Assembly (NCBI GenBank): GCA_028023455.1
Contig: JAQFVV010000055.1
Location: forward strand, 6,850,030 to 6,914,029
Direction of reading: 5' to 3'
DNA length: 64,000 bases
Origin: Epiperipatus broadwayi
Taxonomy: Eukaryota > Onychophora > Udeonychophora > Euonychophora > Peripatidae
This document shows positions 21,450-33,570 of this stretch, in pieces. The notes below the pieces were generated by a model. The model was not told the origin of the DNA. It saw only the letters and a list, made by a program, of their open reading frames with translations, and searched no databases. Within the stretch, counting starts at the first letter, position 1. Each line of letters starts with the position of its first letter. A program made the translations under genes and the position numbers.

Positions 21450-22503
21450 GTAATCTCATGCATCCTCACTTCAGAATAGTATATGATATGAAATAAAACA
21501 GGTTCTATCTCAGTTAATAATTAATAACTAAAATATTCAGCATTAAAATTAAAATATTTCACTAGCTCAAATTTAAAATATGAATAAGGTTCAGTTTATA
21601 AAAATAAATTAAATAAATATTTAATATTTTCATGAGACTTGAAGTGAAAATACAGGTGACAAGATAGATTACATTGAGCCAATATCCCACAGGATACTAC
21701 CTCAATGGCATAAGAACACTATCCCCCTTTATTACTATTTTAAATAACAAACCCATAGTATTCTTATAACTTCTACTCACTAAGATTAAACCAATAATTA
21801 AATCTTAATCTTCTATTTATAATAATCTAGCTCAAATAAAATAATCTCAGGTTCATAAAGTTTACTCTAAGTTAATAACAATACGGTAGTAAAATATGAG
21901 AAGGGATTTTATGTCATAATCTACTACACTGAAACTAATAACAATAAATAACAGTAATAATATTCTTCATTATTTAACTAATTCTGTATATCTTTTCTTT
22001 TTACTATAATTTTATTACCATAATAAAATAATGAAATAATATAATATGATCTTATATCTTCATGTAATGATATAATAAATACGTGGTAGCATTTTAATAA
22101 TCTGATAAACAAAATATGTGTGGCAACTGATAGCATATAATTTAATATAATATTGTGATAACTGATTTATGACCAATAAAATAATATAAAATTATGATTA
22201 TTTAATTATAATGAATACCAATAAAATATTTAAAATTCTTAAAATAATTCTCTATTTATCTTTTGTGCAAAATTATATATTTGTTTCAATTATTATGCAT
22301 ATATCGTGATTTCATGCTGCGATGTGGAGAAATAAGTAACTCGGACACAAAATTTTTGAAATAACAAAATTTAACAAAGTTTATTACTAACAACAAATAA
22401 ATAAACAATTTATTTACACTATTTCCAGTGGATATCCTTAACTTTTTTACTTTACAGTTTGATCTACCGGGTTATAAAAAAATAATTTATATTTCAATTA
22501 TAT
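21450..22503. other. AT-rich spacer, nothing recognised
   Basis: No open frames of note. The part 22320-22480 is compositionally different (GATGTGGAGAAATAAGTAAC) and may be the flank of an older element, but no partner repeat was found in the window. Confidence 0.4.
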
Positions 22504-22507
22504 CTTT

Positions 22508-24402
22508 TATACCTAAACCCTTTTTACCGTCGTTCGTAAATTTTATAAAAACATCATTTATATAATTCAATAACAATGTTTTAATTTTTATAATAACGAC
22601 TCGATCAGAATTTTGTACCTCCCTCTTACACAAATCCTATCACAGGGCTGTCAGTACTTTGGGTAGAGTAATCAATATCATTGGAAAACATTTGCCAATA
22701 ACATTTATACTCGTTTAGTAGACTACATAATAGCCAATCAAACTTTTATTTATTTAAAGGAAAAAATCCTATGGGCGCCAGCCGACCTTGTCGACAAGTC
22801 TGCTTGACCAATACGATATAGTACCCGCTCCCGCTAGCTCAGCTACAATAATCAACAAACTATACTCCGCCTACTTAAAAATCAATTTTAGAATCTTTCT
22901 CTGCGCTAATTTTCTCGCTTTCTCCTTTTCTTTTATTTAATTATTTAATTTAAATCTAATTTGAGTAATCACTAAACCATGAAATCTCCATTGACGCTAT
23001 TACACTTCGTTTGGTCTTATAATACAATTAACTACACTTTCGTTCAAGTTCAGATAATATTTAATACAATAAAATCTCATATTATAAATACATTTTGAAA
23101 ATAATTATACGCATACACTTATATTTGGAATCACACTGAAATCTCACATTATAAATACATTTTGAAAATAATTATACGCATACACTTATATTTGAAATCA
23201 CACTGAAATCTCATATTATAAATACATTTTGAAAATAATTATACGCATACACTTATATTTGAAATCACACTAAAATCTCTGGGTAATGGAGCTAAAGACA
23301 CTTAGTAGTTATTGTTCGTAACATAAAGTTCAGAGTTTATTATTACGGCTTTTTATTAGTGAATTAGAAATTGAAATAAACATTACCTAGCTTTCTCCCT
23401 TTTGCATGGTTCCGAGCGTTGCTTCTGATAGTATTTCATTCGGTCAGTTAGCGCTAACTCTTTGCAATCCGTTTCCTGATGTCATTGGGATCCTGTGGGC
23501 TCCACGTGGACACTCCGTCTCCTTCTTGTTTTACACGACCATGATCGAAATTTGAACTGTCTGCTGTTGGTATTGCATGGAAGGATTCGGCCGGTTGTTC
23601 ACACGATGGGTTTAACAATGCAGCATTTTACTTTAGATGTATACTCTCTATTAATGAATGAATAAGTAAGAAGATTAAGATTAAGATGAGAAGTGAATGA
23701 ATAGAAAATTCGCCCTTTTTATATTTTACGGTCCTTATCTTGCGGATTCAATCTACAATACGTAACTAATCCTCTGGTGTTTCAGTTATGGTCCGTGCTG
23801 ACTTTCTGGTGTTCGCATTGGTTATTTAATTTCTTTGTATTCTCTGCTAGAGTTATTTCAATTTCTTTATTTCACTTTCTTTGTTATAGTTATTTCAATT
23901 CCTTTGTTAAAGTTATTTTCAATTTCTTTGTTAAAGTTATTTTCACTAATTAGCCGTTTAATGGAAATTTCTTATGTTTGTCATTAGCTCCCATTGTTCA
24001 CTACATTCCTTTAATTACATATATTTTTTCTTTTTTATTATGATTATAAGACAAAACGAATTCCACCTTGCTTTTTCTTTTTTTTTTTTCTTAAAGCAAT
24101 CTTAAATCGAATTTCAATTTAGTTAAATCAAATTTCAATCAAATCAAATCTAGTTAACTCAATTTTTAATTCTGTAGGTTTTATTTACATACGATTCAAA
24201 ATTATATATTATAAAACTATTTATTTTATGCTTTTAACGATAACCTGTCTATGAGAAAAAAAATCCTTTTATTCTTATTTTACCCTACGAGATCTTTTAT
24301 TTTTATTAATATTTACACAAATCGTTTATCAATTTATATATTTTTTTAAAATTATGTGTACCTCCGAAGAAAGCACACTCCTTCCTGATATATCTCGGTA
24401 CA
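22508..24402 (-). repeat. 3' LTR (element orientation minus)
   Basis: 1895 bp. It differs from the other LTR by point changes and by a 24-bp duplication at 23921-23944 (AATTTCTTTGTTAAAG unit). It includes three tandem 67-bp units at 23071-23271. Confidence 0.93.
23071..23271. repeat. 67-bp x 3 tandem repeat inside LTR
   Basis: Units begin AAATCTCATATTATAAATAC and end ATTTGGAATCACACTG. The same three-unit array occurs in the other LTR at 26655-26854. Tandem repeats in U3 often hold transcription-factor sites, but I cannot name one here. Confidence 0.9.
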
Positions 24403-24420
24403 TTTCTCCGTCCCCCCTTT
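24403..24420 (-). promoter_or_regulatory. Polypurine tract of the LTR element
   Basis: On the minus strand AAAGGGGGGACGGAGAAA directly precedes the LTR start TGTACC. This is the expected primer for plus-strand DNA synthesis. Confidence 0.85.
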
Positions 24421-24650
24421 TTGAAACTAAAATATCACTCTGAAGGTTTTAGTTTCAACGTTTAATTCTATTTTTATTATACATTCCCCTCGATCTATTT
24501 TGATGGAAGTTCGTCCTCTCTTATTCTCGTATGTCCGTATTACTTGTTAAGTTTGCGGTCCCGTTATATCCATTTATTCATCAATTTTATTTTTATCTAC
24601 GCTCGATCAGGTGGTTCTCCCTTCTTGCCATGTGGGTCATTGTACCCATC

Positions 24651-25688
24651 CTATCTCCTGTATCGATCTGGAGGTTCCCTAGCTAGATTGCCATAATCAA
24701 TCTGTGTTAGAAATTCTGCCATTTCCTCCACTGACCGTCCGTCTTTACTTAGCATTAGTTGTTGTATGTTTGGCGGCATATTATTGCGTAGTGTTCTGAT
24801 TATTTGACCATCTGACATAGGGAATGCCGTCAGTGCCTTAAGTTTTGACACTTGTCGGTAAAAGAATTTCGCATATGTCTCTCCCCGCGCACTTGCATAT
24901 CTCTCGTGGGATATCTTATACAGGATTCCATCTTGCCTAGCTTCATTCCAAAATGCCCTTAACATAGCCCGTCTGTATTCTCCGAATGTTTGCAGTTTCT
25001 CATCCAAGGTGTGCCACCAATCACGTGCCGTCTCTTGGAGGTAACTACTGGCCACCGCAACCTTGTCCTCTTCCAGTAAACTTTTATTATGAACCATATT
25101 CAGACTTTCTAAATGTTTCAGCGGGTTCTCTCCTACCTCCGCTTTAAATACTGAAATGGCAAACTGCTTCTCCATAAATCTACTCATCTGTTCACTGTGC
25201 CTATTCTCAATCTTAAACTCCTCATTCTTCTGTTCTAGCTGTTTTATTTTCTGCCCTGTGTCCCCCACTACGTCTTTACATATCTCCTTTACTTTCGTTT
25301 TGATGTTCTTGGTGGTCTCTATTTCATTTTCTAAGTTCCCTAATTCCTGTCGTGTCGTTTCCTGGCTACTTATTAAGTCTTGATATATCTCTTCCATGCG
25401 TACTATTCTCTCTTCTAGCTGGCTTTTTCCTATACTGCTTGACTCTTCCCTCGCTTCTATATTTTCTTTTAATTCTAATATTTCGCACTTTTCTTCTTCT
25501 ATACCCTTTTTCACTACTCCTATCACTTCCTCGAATGCGTCCCTTCTTGCTGTCATTTCCTGTTTCATTTCTCTCATCTCTATCCTAAGTTCATTTATTT
25601 CCTGCTTCATTTCTTGTTGATTTTGTTTAATGTCTTGGCGTATCTCTTTCATCATGTTCATCAAAATTTGGAATGCACTTTCTTCCAC
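24651..25688 (-). CDS. gag: Gag-like capsid protein of the LTR element
   Basis: A 345-codon frame. Residues about 10-175 are a long coiled coil rich in E, K and Q (MKEIRQDIKQNQQEMKQEIN and similar). Residues about 180-330 resemble the retrotransposon Gag capsid fold (VASSYLQETARDWWHTL, then AFWNEARQDGILYKI, FFYRQVSKLKALTAFPMSDG and LTQIDYGNLA). No CCHC zinc knuckle follows. It ends at DRYRR-stop. The frame opens at GTG, and the first ATG encodes MNMMKEIRQ. The residues PQIVE just before are conserved in the relative at 48.95 kb, so translation probably began farther upstream and is now broken near the A10 run at 25703-25712. It would form virus-like particles that package element RNA. Confidence 0.8.
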   Translation of the reverse strand: MEESAFQILMNMMKEIRQDIKQNQQEMKQEINELRIEMREMKQEMTARRDAFEEVIGVVKKGIEEEKCEILELKENIEAREESSSIGKSQLEERIVRMEEIYQDLISSQETTRQELGNLENEIETTKNIKTKVKEICKDVVGDTGQKIKQLEQKNEEFKIENRHSEQMSRFMEKQFAISVFKAEVGENPLKHLESLNMVHNKSLLEEDKVAVASSYLQETARDWWHTLDEKLQTFGEYRRAMLRAFWNEARQDGILYKISHERYASARGETYAKFFYRQVSKLKALTAFPMSDGQIIRTLRNNMPPNIQQLMLSKDGRSVEEMAEFLTQIDYGNLAREPPDRYRR

Positions 25689-25990
25689 TATTTGCGGATT
25701 TTAAAAAAAAAATCAGGCTTACTTCTGGCGTTTCCCTCCCGTTGTTTCCACTTTCGCCCATTTTTTCTTTTTAATAATAATAATAAACTTACGTACGTAC
25801 AACCAAAACCTAACCTTCCCAGTTCCCCCCCTTTTTTTTTTCTTATACTAAAATTCCCCAGAGTGTCCCTATGCCTCCACATTTTATATAATTGCAAAAT
25901 CACCTTTACAATTGCGCTGCTTATACCGTTTTCTAATCCTACTATCATGCTCCCTCCCGCTTCTTTTTTACTAACTGTCACTTCTGTCAC
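25688..25990 (-). other. Leader region with open frame upstream of gag
   Basis: A 100-codon open frame abuts gag but has no ATG at its start and low-complexity stretches (LLLLLKRKNGRKWK). An alternative start, ATG at 25761 (MGESGNNGRETPEVSL), runs toward gag in another frame and is interrupted at the A10 run. The decayed relative at 48.9-49.05 kb also has an open stretch here. Either this is the original 5' part of gag, or it is untranslated leader between the primer site and gag. Confidence 0.35.
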
Positions 25991-26070
25991 TCATACACGA
26001 CTCTGGCCACACCGCTTAAAACGTCCATTCATGACTCACATCGGTTCTGCCATCCAAAACGTTTAGTTTC

Positions 26071-26088
26071 GCCCCATGTTGGGCGCCA
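26071..26088 (-). promoter_or_regulatory. Primer-binding site, tRNA-Lys type
   Basis: On the minus strand TGGCGCCCAACATGGGGC. This matches the complement of the 3' end of tRNA-Lys (CUU) with one difference (A for G at position 12). Its place, three bases after the LTR end, is canonical. Confidence 0.9.
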
Positions 26089-26091
26089 TTT

Positions 26092-27956
26092 TATACCTAA
26101 ACCCTTTTTACCGTCGTTCGTAAATTTTATAAAAACATCATTTATATAATTCAATAACAATGTTTTAATTTTTATAATAACGACTCGATCAGAATTTTGT
26201 ACCTCCCTCTTACACAAATCCTATCACAGGGCTGTCAGTACTTCGGGTAGAGTAATCAATATCATTGGAAAACATTTGCCAATAACATTTATACTCGTTT
26301 AGTAGACTACATATTAGCCAATCAAACTTTTATTTATTTAAAGGAAAAAATCCTATGGGCGCCAGCCGACCTTGTCGACAAGTCTGCTTGACCAATATGA
26401 TATAGTACCCGCTCCCACTAGCTCAGCTACAATAATCAACAAACTATACTCCGCCTACTTAAAAATCAATTTTAGAATCTTTCTCTGCGCTAATTTTCTC
26501 GCTTTCTCCTTTTCTTTTATTTAATTATTTAATTTAAATCTAATTTGAGTAATCACTAAACCATGAAATCTCCATTTACGCTATTACACTTCGTTTGGTC
26601 TTATAATATAATTAACTGCACTTTCGTTCAAGTTTAGATAATATTTAATACAATAAAATCTCATATTATAAATACATTTTGAAAATAATTATACGCATAC
26701 ACTTATATTTGGAATCATACTGAAATCTCACATTATAAATACATTTTGAAAATAATTATACGCATACACTTATATTTGGAATCACACTAAAATCTCATAT
26801 TATAAATACATTTGAAAATAATTATACGCATACACTTATATTTGAAATCACACTAAAATCTCTGGGTAATGGAGCTAAAGACACTTAGTAGTTATTGTTC
26901 GTAACATAAAGTTCAGAGTTTATTATTACGGCTTTTTATTAGTGAATTAGAAATTGAAATAAACATTACCTAGCTTTCTCCCTTATGCACGGTTCCGAGC
27001 GTTGCTTCTGATAGTGTTTCATTCGGTCAGTTAGCGCTAACTCTTTGCAATCCATTTCCCGATGTCATTGGGATCCTGTGGGCTCCACGTGGACACTCCG
27101 TCTCCTTCTTATTTTACACGAGCATGATCGAAATTTGAACTGTCTGCTGTTGGTATTGCATGGAAGGATTCGGCCGGTTGTTCACATGATGGGTTTAACA
27201 ATGCAGCATTTTACTTTAGATGTATACTCTCTATTAATGAATGAATAAGTAAGAAGATTAAGATTAAGATGAGAAGTGAATGAATAGAAAATTCGCCCTT
27301 TTTATATTTTACGGTCCTTATCTTGCGGATTCAATCTACAATATGTAACTAATCCTCTGGTGTTTCAGTTATGGTCCGTGCTGACTTTCTGGTGTTCGCA
27401 TTGGTTATTTAATTTCTTTGTACTCTCTGCTAGAGTTATTTCAATTTCTTTATTTCACTTTCTTTGTTATAGTTATTTCAATTCCTTTGTTAAAGTTATT
27501 TTCACTAATTAGCCGTTTAATGGAAATTTCTTATGTTTGTCATTAGCTCCCATTGTTCACTACATTCCTTTAATTACATATATTTTTTCTTTTTTATTAT
27601 GATTATAAGACAAAACGAATTCCACCTTGCTTTTTCTTTTTTTTTTTTTCTTAAAGCAATCTTAAATCGAATTTCAATTTAGTTAAATCAAATTTTAATT
27701 AAATCAAATTTAGTTAAATCAATTTTTAATTCTTTAGGTTTTATTTAAATACGATTCAAAATTATATGATAAAACTATTTATTTTATGCTTTTAACGATA
27801 ACCTGTCTATGAGAAAAAAATCTTTATTCTTATTTTACCCTACAAGATCTTTTATTTTTATTAATATTTACACAAATCGTTTATCAATTTATATTATTTT
27901 TAAAATTATGTGTACCTCCGAAGAAAGCACACTCCTTCCTGATATATCTCGGTACA
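26092..27956 (-). repeat. 5' LTR (element orientation minus)
   Basis: 1865 bp, colinear with 22508-24402. The plus-strand open frame 27045-27248 lies in the LTR and is not a gene. The three 67-bp units are at 26655-26854. Confidence 0.93.
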
Positions 27957-27960
27957 CTTT

Positions 27961-30900
27961 ATTTAGATTTAGGATAAAATTTTAAAAAAAATGTTACTAT
28001 TTGGTTTCTCATTATGGTTAACTTATTACAAATATATTTATCTACTTTATTAGCAACAGCATTTTATCCTTAATATTATTAAACTATCTTATTTTAAAAA
28101 ATTCATACTTAGAAAACATTCTATAGAAAACAAAATTTTATAATGAGTATGGATTTCTCAAAATATTAAAAAAATTTCATCTTGCAAAGTCAAAGATGTT
28201 ACACAAAATATTATCCAAAAATTCAGTACTAGATTTTAGTATTTATCACACAATGTTTACTAATCATAATATATTCTTCTTTAAGCCTTACTTTAGTATG
28301 ATATAAGTGTAATCATCAATATATTTCTGTTAATCAATAAACAAAAAATATACTATGCATATTGTTTACATAATTTACTTTGTACTATTGTATTTTAAAA
28401 AAAATATGCAATACTTATTTTTCTCTTAAAAAAATAATAATACTAAAGTATTTAAAATTATTATCACTTTAAAGAAAATATCTTTGTTTAGATACTTTAT
28501 TTTTAAAAAAGTTTATATTTCATTTCCGAAATAAAATTCAAAATATATTCTATGATTCTTTTCTTTCCTTTGGATCTTCAATTTTAAGTTATAACATCCT
28601 ATTCCTTCTAAGCAAATAAACCAATCTTATACAAAACGATAGCATAACCTAAGTTCTATACTATTTATCATTTTTCTTAAACATATCTTACTGAACGATG
28701 CAGTTACATGAAATAAAGATAGCGAAAACAGATGCATAGGATTAAGGAAGAAAGCTAGAGTATTACTCTTAACATATCTCAAAATCATGGTACAGTGTGA
28801 AGAGGTATGACATTTACCTGTTTAATATCCTCTAGTACAGGGACGATGTTAAAGCTATTTCTTCAGCTTTATTAGAACATCAAATATTTAAAGAAATATA
28901 AACACTGTCCAAATAAAATGTGTATCAGTCATAGGGCTTTGTTAACTATGCTGATATTCACATAAAGACGAAATATTATTTCCATTCCTTATAACATCCT
29001 ATTTCTTAAAACATCATCTTGGTTTCCTGTTCACTAAGTACTTCCAAGCCACTATCTCAACATTATTTCTCAAGATTTTCCACATTTTACATCGATAAAT
29101 AACTATCTGTATTTACAAAAACAATAAATAAAATTCATTAATAGTTAAACAATCTAGCTGTTCCACAAGAAAAGTCTGCTTACTTCATTTTTCTATATGT
29201 CTAATCATATACAATCTACTTAGACAATATTTGAATATCCAATAACATGAAAATTTAAAAAGAATCACATAATTATTTGTTATGTTGGATTATATCACTA
29301 ATAAAAAATAATAATAATAATCTCGTATGCATATTTTCAAATCAATCCTATCTCATAATGTTTTTTTAAAATGTTGTATGAAATGTGGTACATATAAGTA
29401 AAAAACTTTTACACTTCATTCTTCCAATTTATGGATGATCTAAAGAAAACAAAAAAATATATACATTATAAATTATCAATAGTTATTATTATTACCAATA
29501 ACCTTTATCTAGTCATCGTGTTCAGTAGGCTTCCTTTATCCACTTGAGCATTGCAGATATAAAAAAATTTCACACCCATACACTTTATATTAAAATATTT
29601 TTAGCTAAATTATTAGATTGTTATATTATAACATTTTAATATTAATAAATTAATGTTTTTATGTTTTCCTAATCTTATAAAAAAATTTAAATTTAAACTA
29701 GGTTAATAAAATAAAAGGAATCAAAACTATAATTACATATTTTCTTGACGATAGTTCCTGATAGGTCCAAAATGTTTATTATTTTCTCTAGAGTTTTTAA
29801 AAATGTTCTCCTCCAAGCGCATTAAAGTTTAAAATAAAATAATTATTAATCCATTTAATAAAATTTATAGAAAATAATCCTTGGTTTTAATATTTAGGAC
29901 GATAATTATTAAATCATAATATTAATTAATCCCATGAAGCTTCTTAATCTTCTCTATCAATATTCTCTGCATATCTGATGCATCAATCCATCTAATTTAA
30001 CTTTAAAAATATTCGATAAACTTTTAAGTACTATTTGTATTTCCATGGATCCATCTTTTATTCAACTATGTGTTCACTTTTTTATATATGTTTCCTTCTT
30101 GATACATTTAAACTTTCATTTGGTATTTTTATATATCACTTTAAAAAAAAACTTCAAGTACTTTTAAACAAATCTTTTCTAAATACATTTTTAAAACAAT
30201 TCTAAGACTGAATGTTTTAATATCAAAAACGCTTCTATAACATATTCTCCTGGGTTCTTTCTTAAATTCTTGAAAATATTTTTTAAAAAATGTTATCTTC
30301 AGAAAGGATATAACATTTTACTCCTTTGAATATAATATTCCATAAAAAATAATTCATGAAATATAATTGTCTTATTACTATTTAAAAAAAATAAATCTTG
30401 GATCAGCTTATAAATAATACGTTTCAATACATTTTTTTTTTAGACTCCGTATAATGCCCGAGCTGTGGTTTTTTTTATGTACCAAAACAGTTCTCCGGTG
30501 AAGTATTAATAAAGCTGTATCAATAAATATTTCAAATATTTTTTCAGCATTACAACTTATATCCATTTTATTTCGTAGTATATCCATCCTTTATTGCGAA
30601 GCTTAGGTTAAATTTTTAGATAAAATACGACTGGTAAATACTTTAAAAATTAGAAAATCATTTCCATGAAGTTTCTAAATTATTATATTTTAACACACTC
30701 TTTTGCAAAAATACTTTTAAAATTATCAATTAGTTTTTGCAAAATAAAAAAACGATAAGAAAGTACTAAAAAAAATTGACTAAAATAAAAATTTTAAAAA
30801 TACTATCTTTTTGATAGTTATAATTTACCTTTCTCCGGTTTCAATACATTATTAGTCTCCACTTATACCCCCATGCAATTCATATTTATAGTCTGTAAGA

Positions 30901-31880
30901 ATACCTATTCTTATTGGTTAATTCTTATTTTAGCTTGAGAACAAATTTACATATTTTCAATTTCAAGTAGAATTGAATTTCAAAATTAGAAATTATGACG
31001 TAATGTACTTAAAATATTATTTAAAATATCACTTTTAACTCAATTATAACTTTATTTAAATTATTTAATCTTTTAAAATAACTATTAAAATAACATTTAA
31101 TAACTTATTTTATTTCTTAATATTCAATTTATCTATTTTTATTTAAATAAAATATTTAATTTTTATATTATGAATGTATTCGTCTTTATTACATCATTTA
31201 AACATGTTATATGATAGTTAACTTAATATTTATTATTATTTTATGCTAGGTGACAATTCCATCCAATTCTATACTATAACTTTTAAAATATTTTAAACTT
31301 CGTTACTTTAAATACAAACAAGCATGTGTGTGAAAGTATTAGTATACAAGTCACATGATTAATAACTTTGACAGACGATTTTCAATCTATTTCTCTGCCT
31401 AGATTTATATAATTGATACACTTATTATATTATATAAAATAATTATAAAATTTGGAAGAACAATTTAGAAAATATAGAATTAAATACAATTCTCACCGTC
31501 ATAAAGTTTATTTTTAAAATATATTATATTAATTTTGACTATTAAATATGATTATAAATTTAAACACTGTATTTATTAACTTATCAGTTTTAAACTATTA
31601 AAATCGAATTTATTAAATATACTTTTAATTTTTATAGCTGTGTTATTTAATATGGCCAGCTTTTACAACCATATGAAACAATATTTTAAACTTTACTTAA
31701 CTATTTTTAAATAATTCGCTATAATTTTATATACTACGTACTTGCTTTAGCCTCAAATTGTACTTTAAAGTTATAATTGACAAACTATAATTAATGTATT
31801 AAAAGAACATATTCTAAAATTTAAAATTTTTAGTAATTGACTGTTATGAACTATTACCGACCTATAGAAAAGGGTACAAT
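27961..31880. other. AT-rich spacer, nothing recognised
   Basis: Nearly 4 kb of very AT-rich sequence without open frames, repeat-family matches or strong inverted repeats. Confidence 0.5.
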
Positions 31881-32170
31881 ATATATAATAAACAAAATAC
31901 CCTAGAATAACTATAAAATTAAAAATGCTTATATAAAATTAAAAAAAAAATTCTTTGCTATAGCTAGCTTATGGCTTCTTCTGCCATCTTGAGTAGCAAT
32001 ACAATTTTAATATTTAAATCTCATTAACGAGATTTAAATATTAATGTTCTATTGCTACTCGAGATAGTGGAAGAAGTCATAAGCTGGCTATAGCAAAGAA
32101 ATTATTTTTAAATTTTATATAGGCATTTTTAATTTTGTAGTTATTCTAGTGTATTTTGTTTAATATATAT
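31881..32170. mobile_element. Large hairpin element, about 142-bp arms, 6-nt loop
   Basis: The arms 31881-32022 and 32029-32170 are reverse complements with a few mismatches (for example GGCTTCTTCTGCCATC versus GATAGTGGAAGAAGTC). The loop is ATTAAC. The outer ends are AT-rich (ATATATAATAAACAAAATA). I see no match to the hammerhead family, the SINEs or the PLEs. It could be a foldback or MITE element, or another snap-back product. Confidence 0.85.
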
Positions 32171-32514
32171 ATATATCTCAATTCATAGAACATACAAGGT
32201 CAATATGTGAATGGATTTATATTCTTAGCTTTATATATTTAATAATTATAAAATTTGCATGCGCATTGAAATTCAATGATATTTGTGTTTATGAGCAAAG
32301 TGAAGTGAATAAAAATATCATAAATGAATTCCCTTATAAAAAAGTTAAGATTTAACAAATGATTTCATCTGCTAAACTCAAGTTATACCAGGATGTTTTC
32401 ATCTTTTGAAATTTCATTTTGTCTTTCCTTTTATAGCAACATTCTTACATTAGTACCAATTTGGACTAGAATTTATTTATTTCTTTGTCTTCATTCTCTC
32501 TCTAAATATTGTCA

Positions 32515-32595
32515 ACATTGTAGTGGTTAACTCATCTACCTTACACATGCCGGGTCCCAAGTTCATGACTTGGTAAGAATACGCTATTAAAGGTC
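32515..32595 (+). mobile_element. tRNA-like SINE head
   Basis: TAGTGGTTAACTCATCTACC (A-box-like) is followed by GGGTCCCAAGTTCATGACTT (degenerate B box). A second SINE-like unit follows directly. Confidence 0.5.
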
Positions 32596-32607
32596 TGACC
32601 TATGTCA

Positions 32608-32725
32608 TTTAATTCAGTGCTAGAGTATAGACCCTGGAGTATAAGGTCCTCGGATTGCCCTGTTCTGGCATTAATGGTGCTTAAAGTTTGTATGAATTCC
32701 CAAGCAATAAAGCTGTTTAATTATT
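32608..32725 (+). mobile_element. tRNA-derived SINE of the 8-kb array family
   Basis: TTCAGTGCTAGAGTATAGAC, GGCATTAATGGTGCTTAAAG and AGCAATAAAGCTGTTTAATT match the unit consensus of the 8003-8625 array in order. Confidence 0.7.
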
Positions 32726-33149
32726 TATTCATTTCTATCTTCAGCAGTCACAAATGATTATGGTCATTGGTCATTCCAACTCCAAAAGACCGAGTGAGAA
32801 AAAAAACAATAACAAAAAATAATACACTAGAGATAAGTTTGCAATAATTATGCAAATCAATCTATGAATCACAAATAGATTCATGTACAGAATACTTTAC
32901 ACTATTATTATTTATTTGATGTTTTGTGATGCCATCTTTTAATTTTTGCTGCAGCTAACTTTTCTTTCTGAAATACTTCAATACCATGTCTAACTGCCGC
33001 TTTTCATTGTGTTCAATCTTTCACCACATCTACTCAGTGAAAACAGTTGAATGTTAGCTTTTTTTAAGGATGTTTTTGTTATATTAATTCACAATAAAAA
33101 TGTCTTTTAATTTTTTACCTCTCACAAAACATGATAAAACGAGCAGTTC

Positions 33150-33570
33150 TCTACTGTAGCATTATCCATTATAAGCATGAGTAATCAGTGTTTATCAGAT
33201 ATCTTGTTGCATTTTTAATCCATAGACTCAGATTGTTGTCTGGCTTTCACCTAAAGCTCTCCCAAAATATAATCAAGCAAGAGAAACTCTCTACTTTAGT
33301 GCCATCTATTATAAACTTGAGTAATCATTGTTTACCAGATATCCGGTTGCATTTTAAATCCATAGCCTCAGACTGGTTTTCAGGTTTTGCCTAATTCTTG
33401 AACTCTTACAAAATATAAAGCAATAGCAGCTCCCTGCTTTAGTGCCATCTATTGTAAACTTGAGTAATCCATGTTTACCATTGCACTGTTGCATTTTAAG
33501 TCCATTGCTTCAGATCGGTTTCTGCTTATTGCCTTTATCAGTAAGGCTTGAGATTCATAGTTATAAGCAA
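33150..33570 (-). repeat. Three tandem units of the hammerhead-repeat family
   Basis: Three imperfect units of about 135 bp start near 33152, 33288 and 33424. Each holds AGTGCCATCTATTATAAACTTGAG (split by changes), TTGCATTTTAAATCCATAG and a segment matching the hammerhead block in reverse (for example CAGATCGGTTTCTGC and TTTATCAGTAAGG near 33515-33550). The cores are decayed, for example CTGATAA in unit 3. The tandem layout resembles hammerhead satellite or retrozyme arrays. Confidence 0.7.

Larger units (their letters stand above)
22508..27956 (-). mobile_element. Gag-only LTR retrotransposon, 5.4 kb, complete ends
   Basis: Two direct LTRs of about 1.9 kb flank a 1.7-kb interior. In element (minus) orientation each LTR starts TGTACC and ends GGTATA. 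A CTTT target duplication flanks the unit (22504-22507 and 27957-27960). The primer-binding site (26071-26088) lies three bases inside the upstream LTR, and a purine tract (24403-24420) directly precedes the downstream LTR. The interior holds only a coiled-coil plus gag-like frame. No protease, RT, RNase H or integrase is visible, so it would need enzymes from a partner element. The high similarity of the LTRs points to a fairly recent insertion. Confidence 0.93.

Noticed and set aside
23071-23271. CRISPR-like direct repeats
   Set aside because: Units are contiguous 67-bp tandem copies without spacers, inside an LTR and duplicated in the partner LTR.
25352-25620. Plus-strand frames within the gag region
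   Set aside because: Shadow frames opposite the coiled-coil gag on the minus strand.
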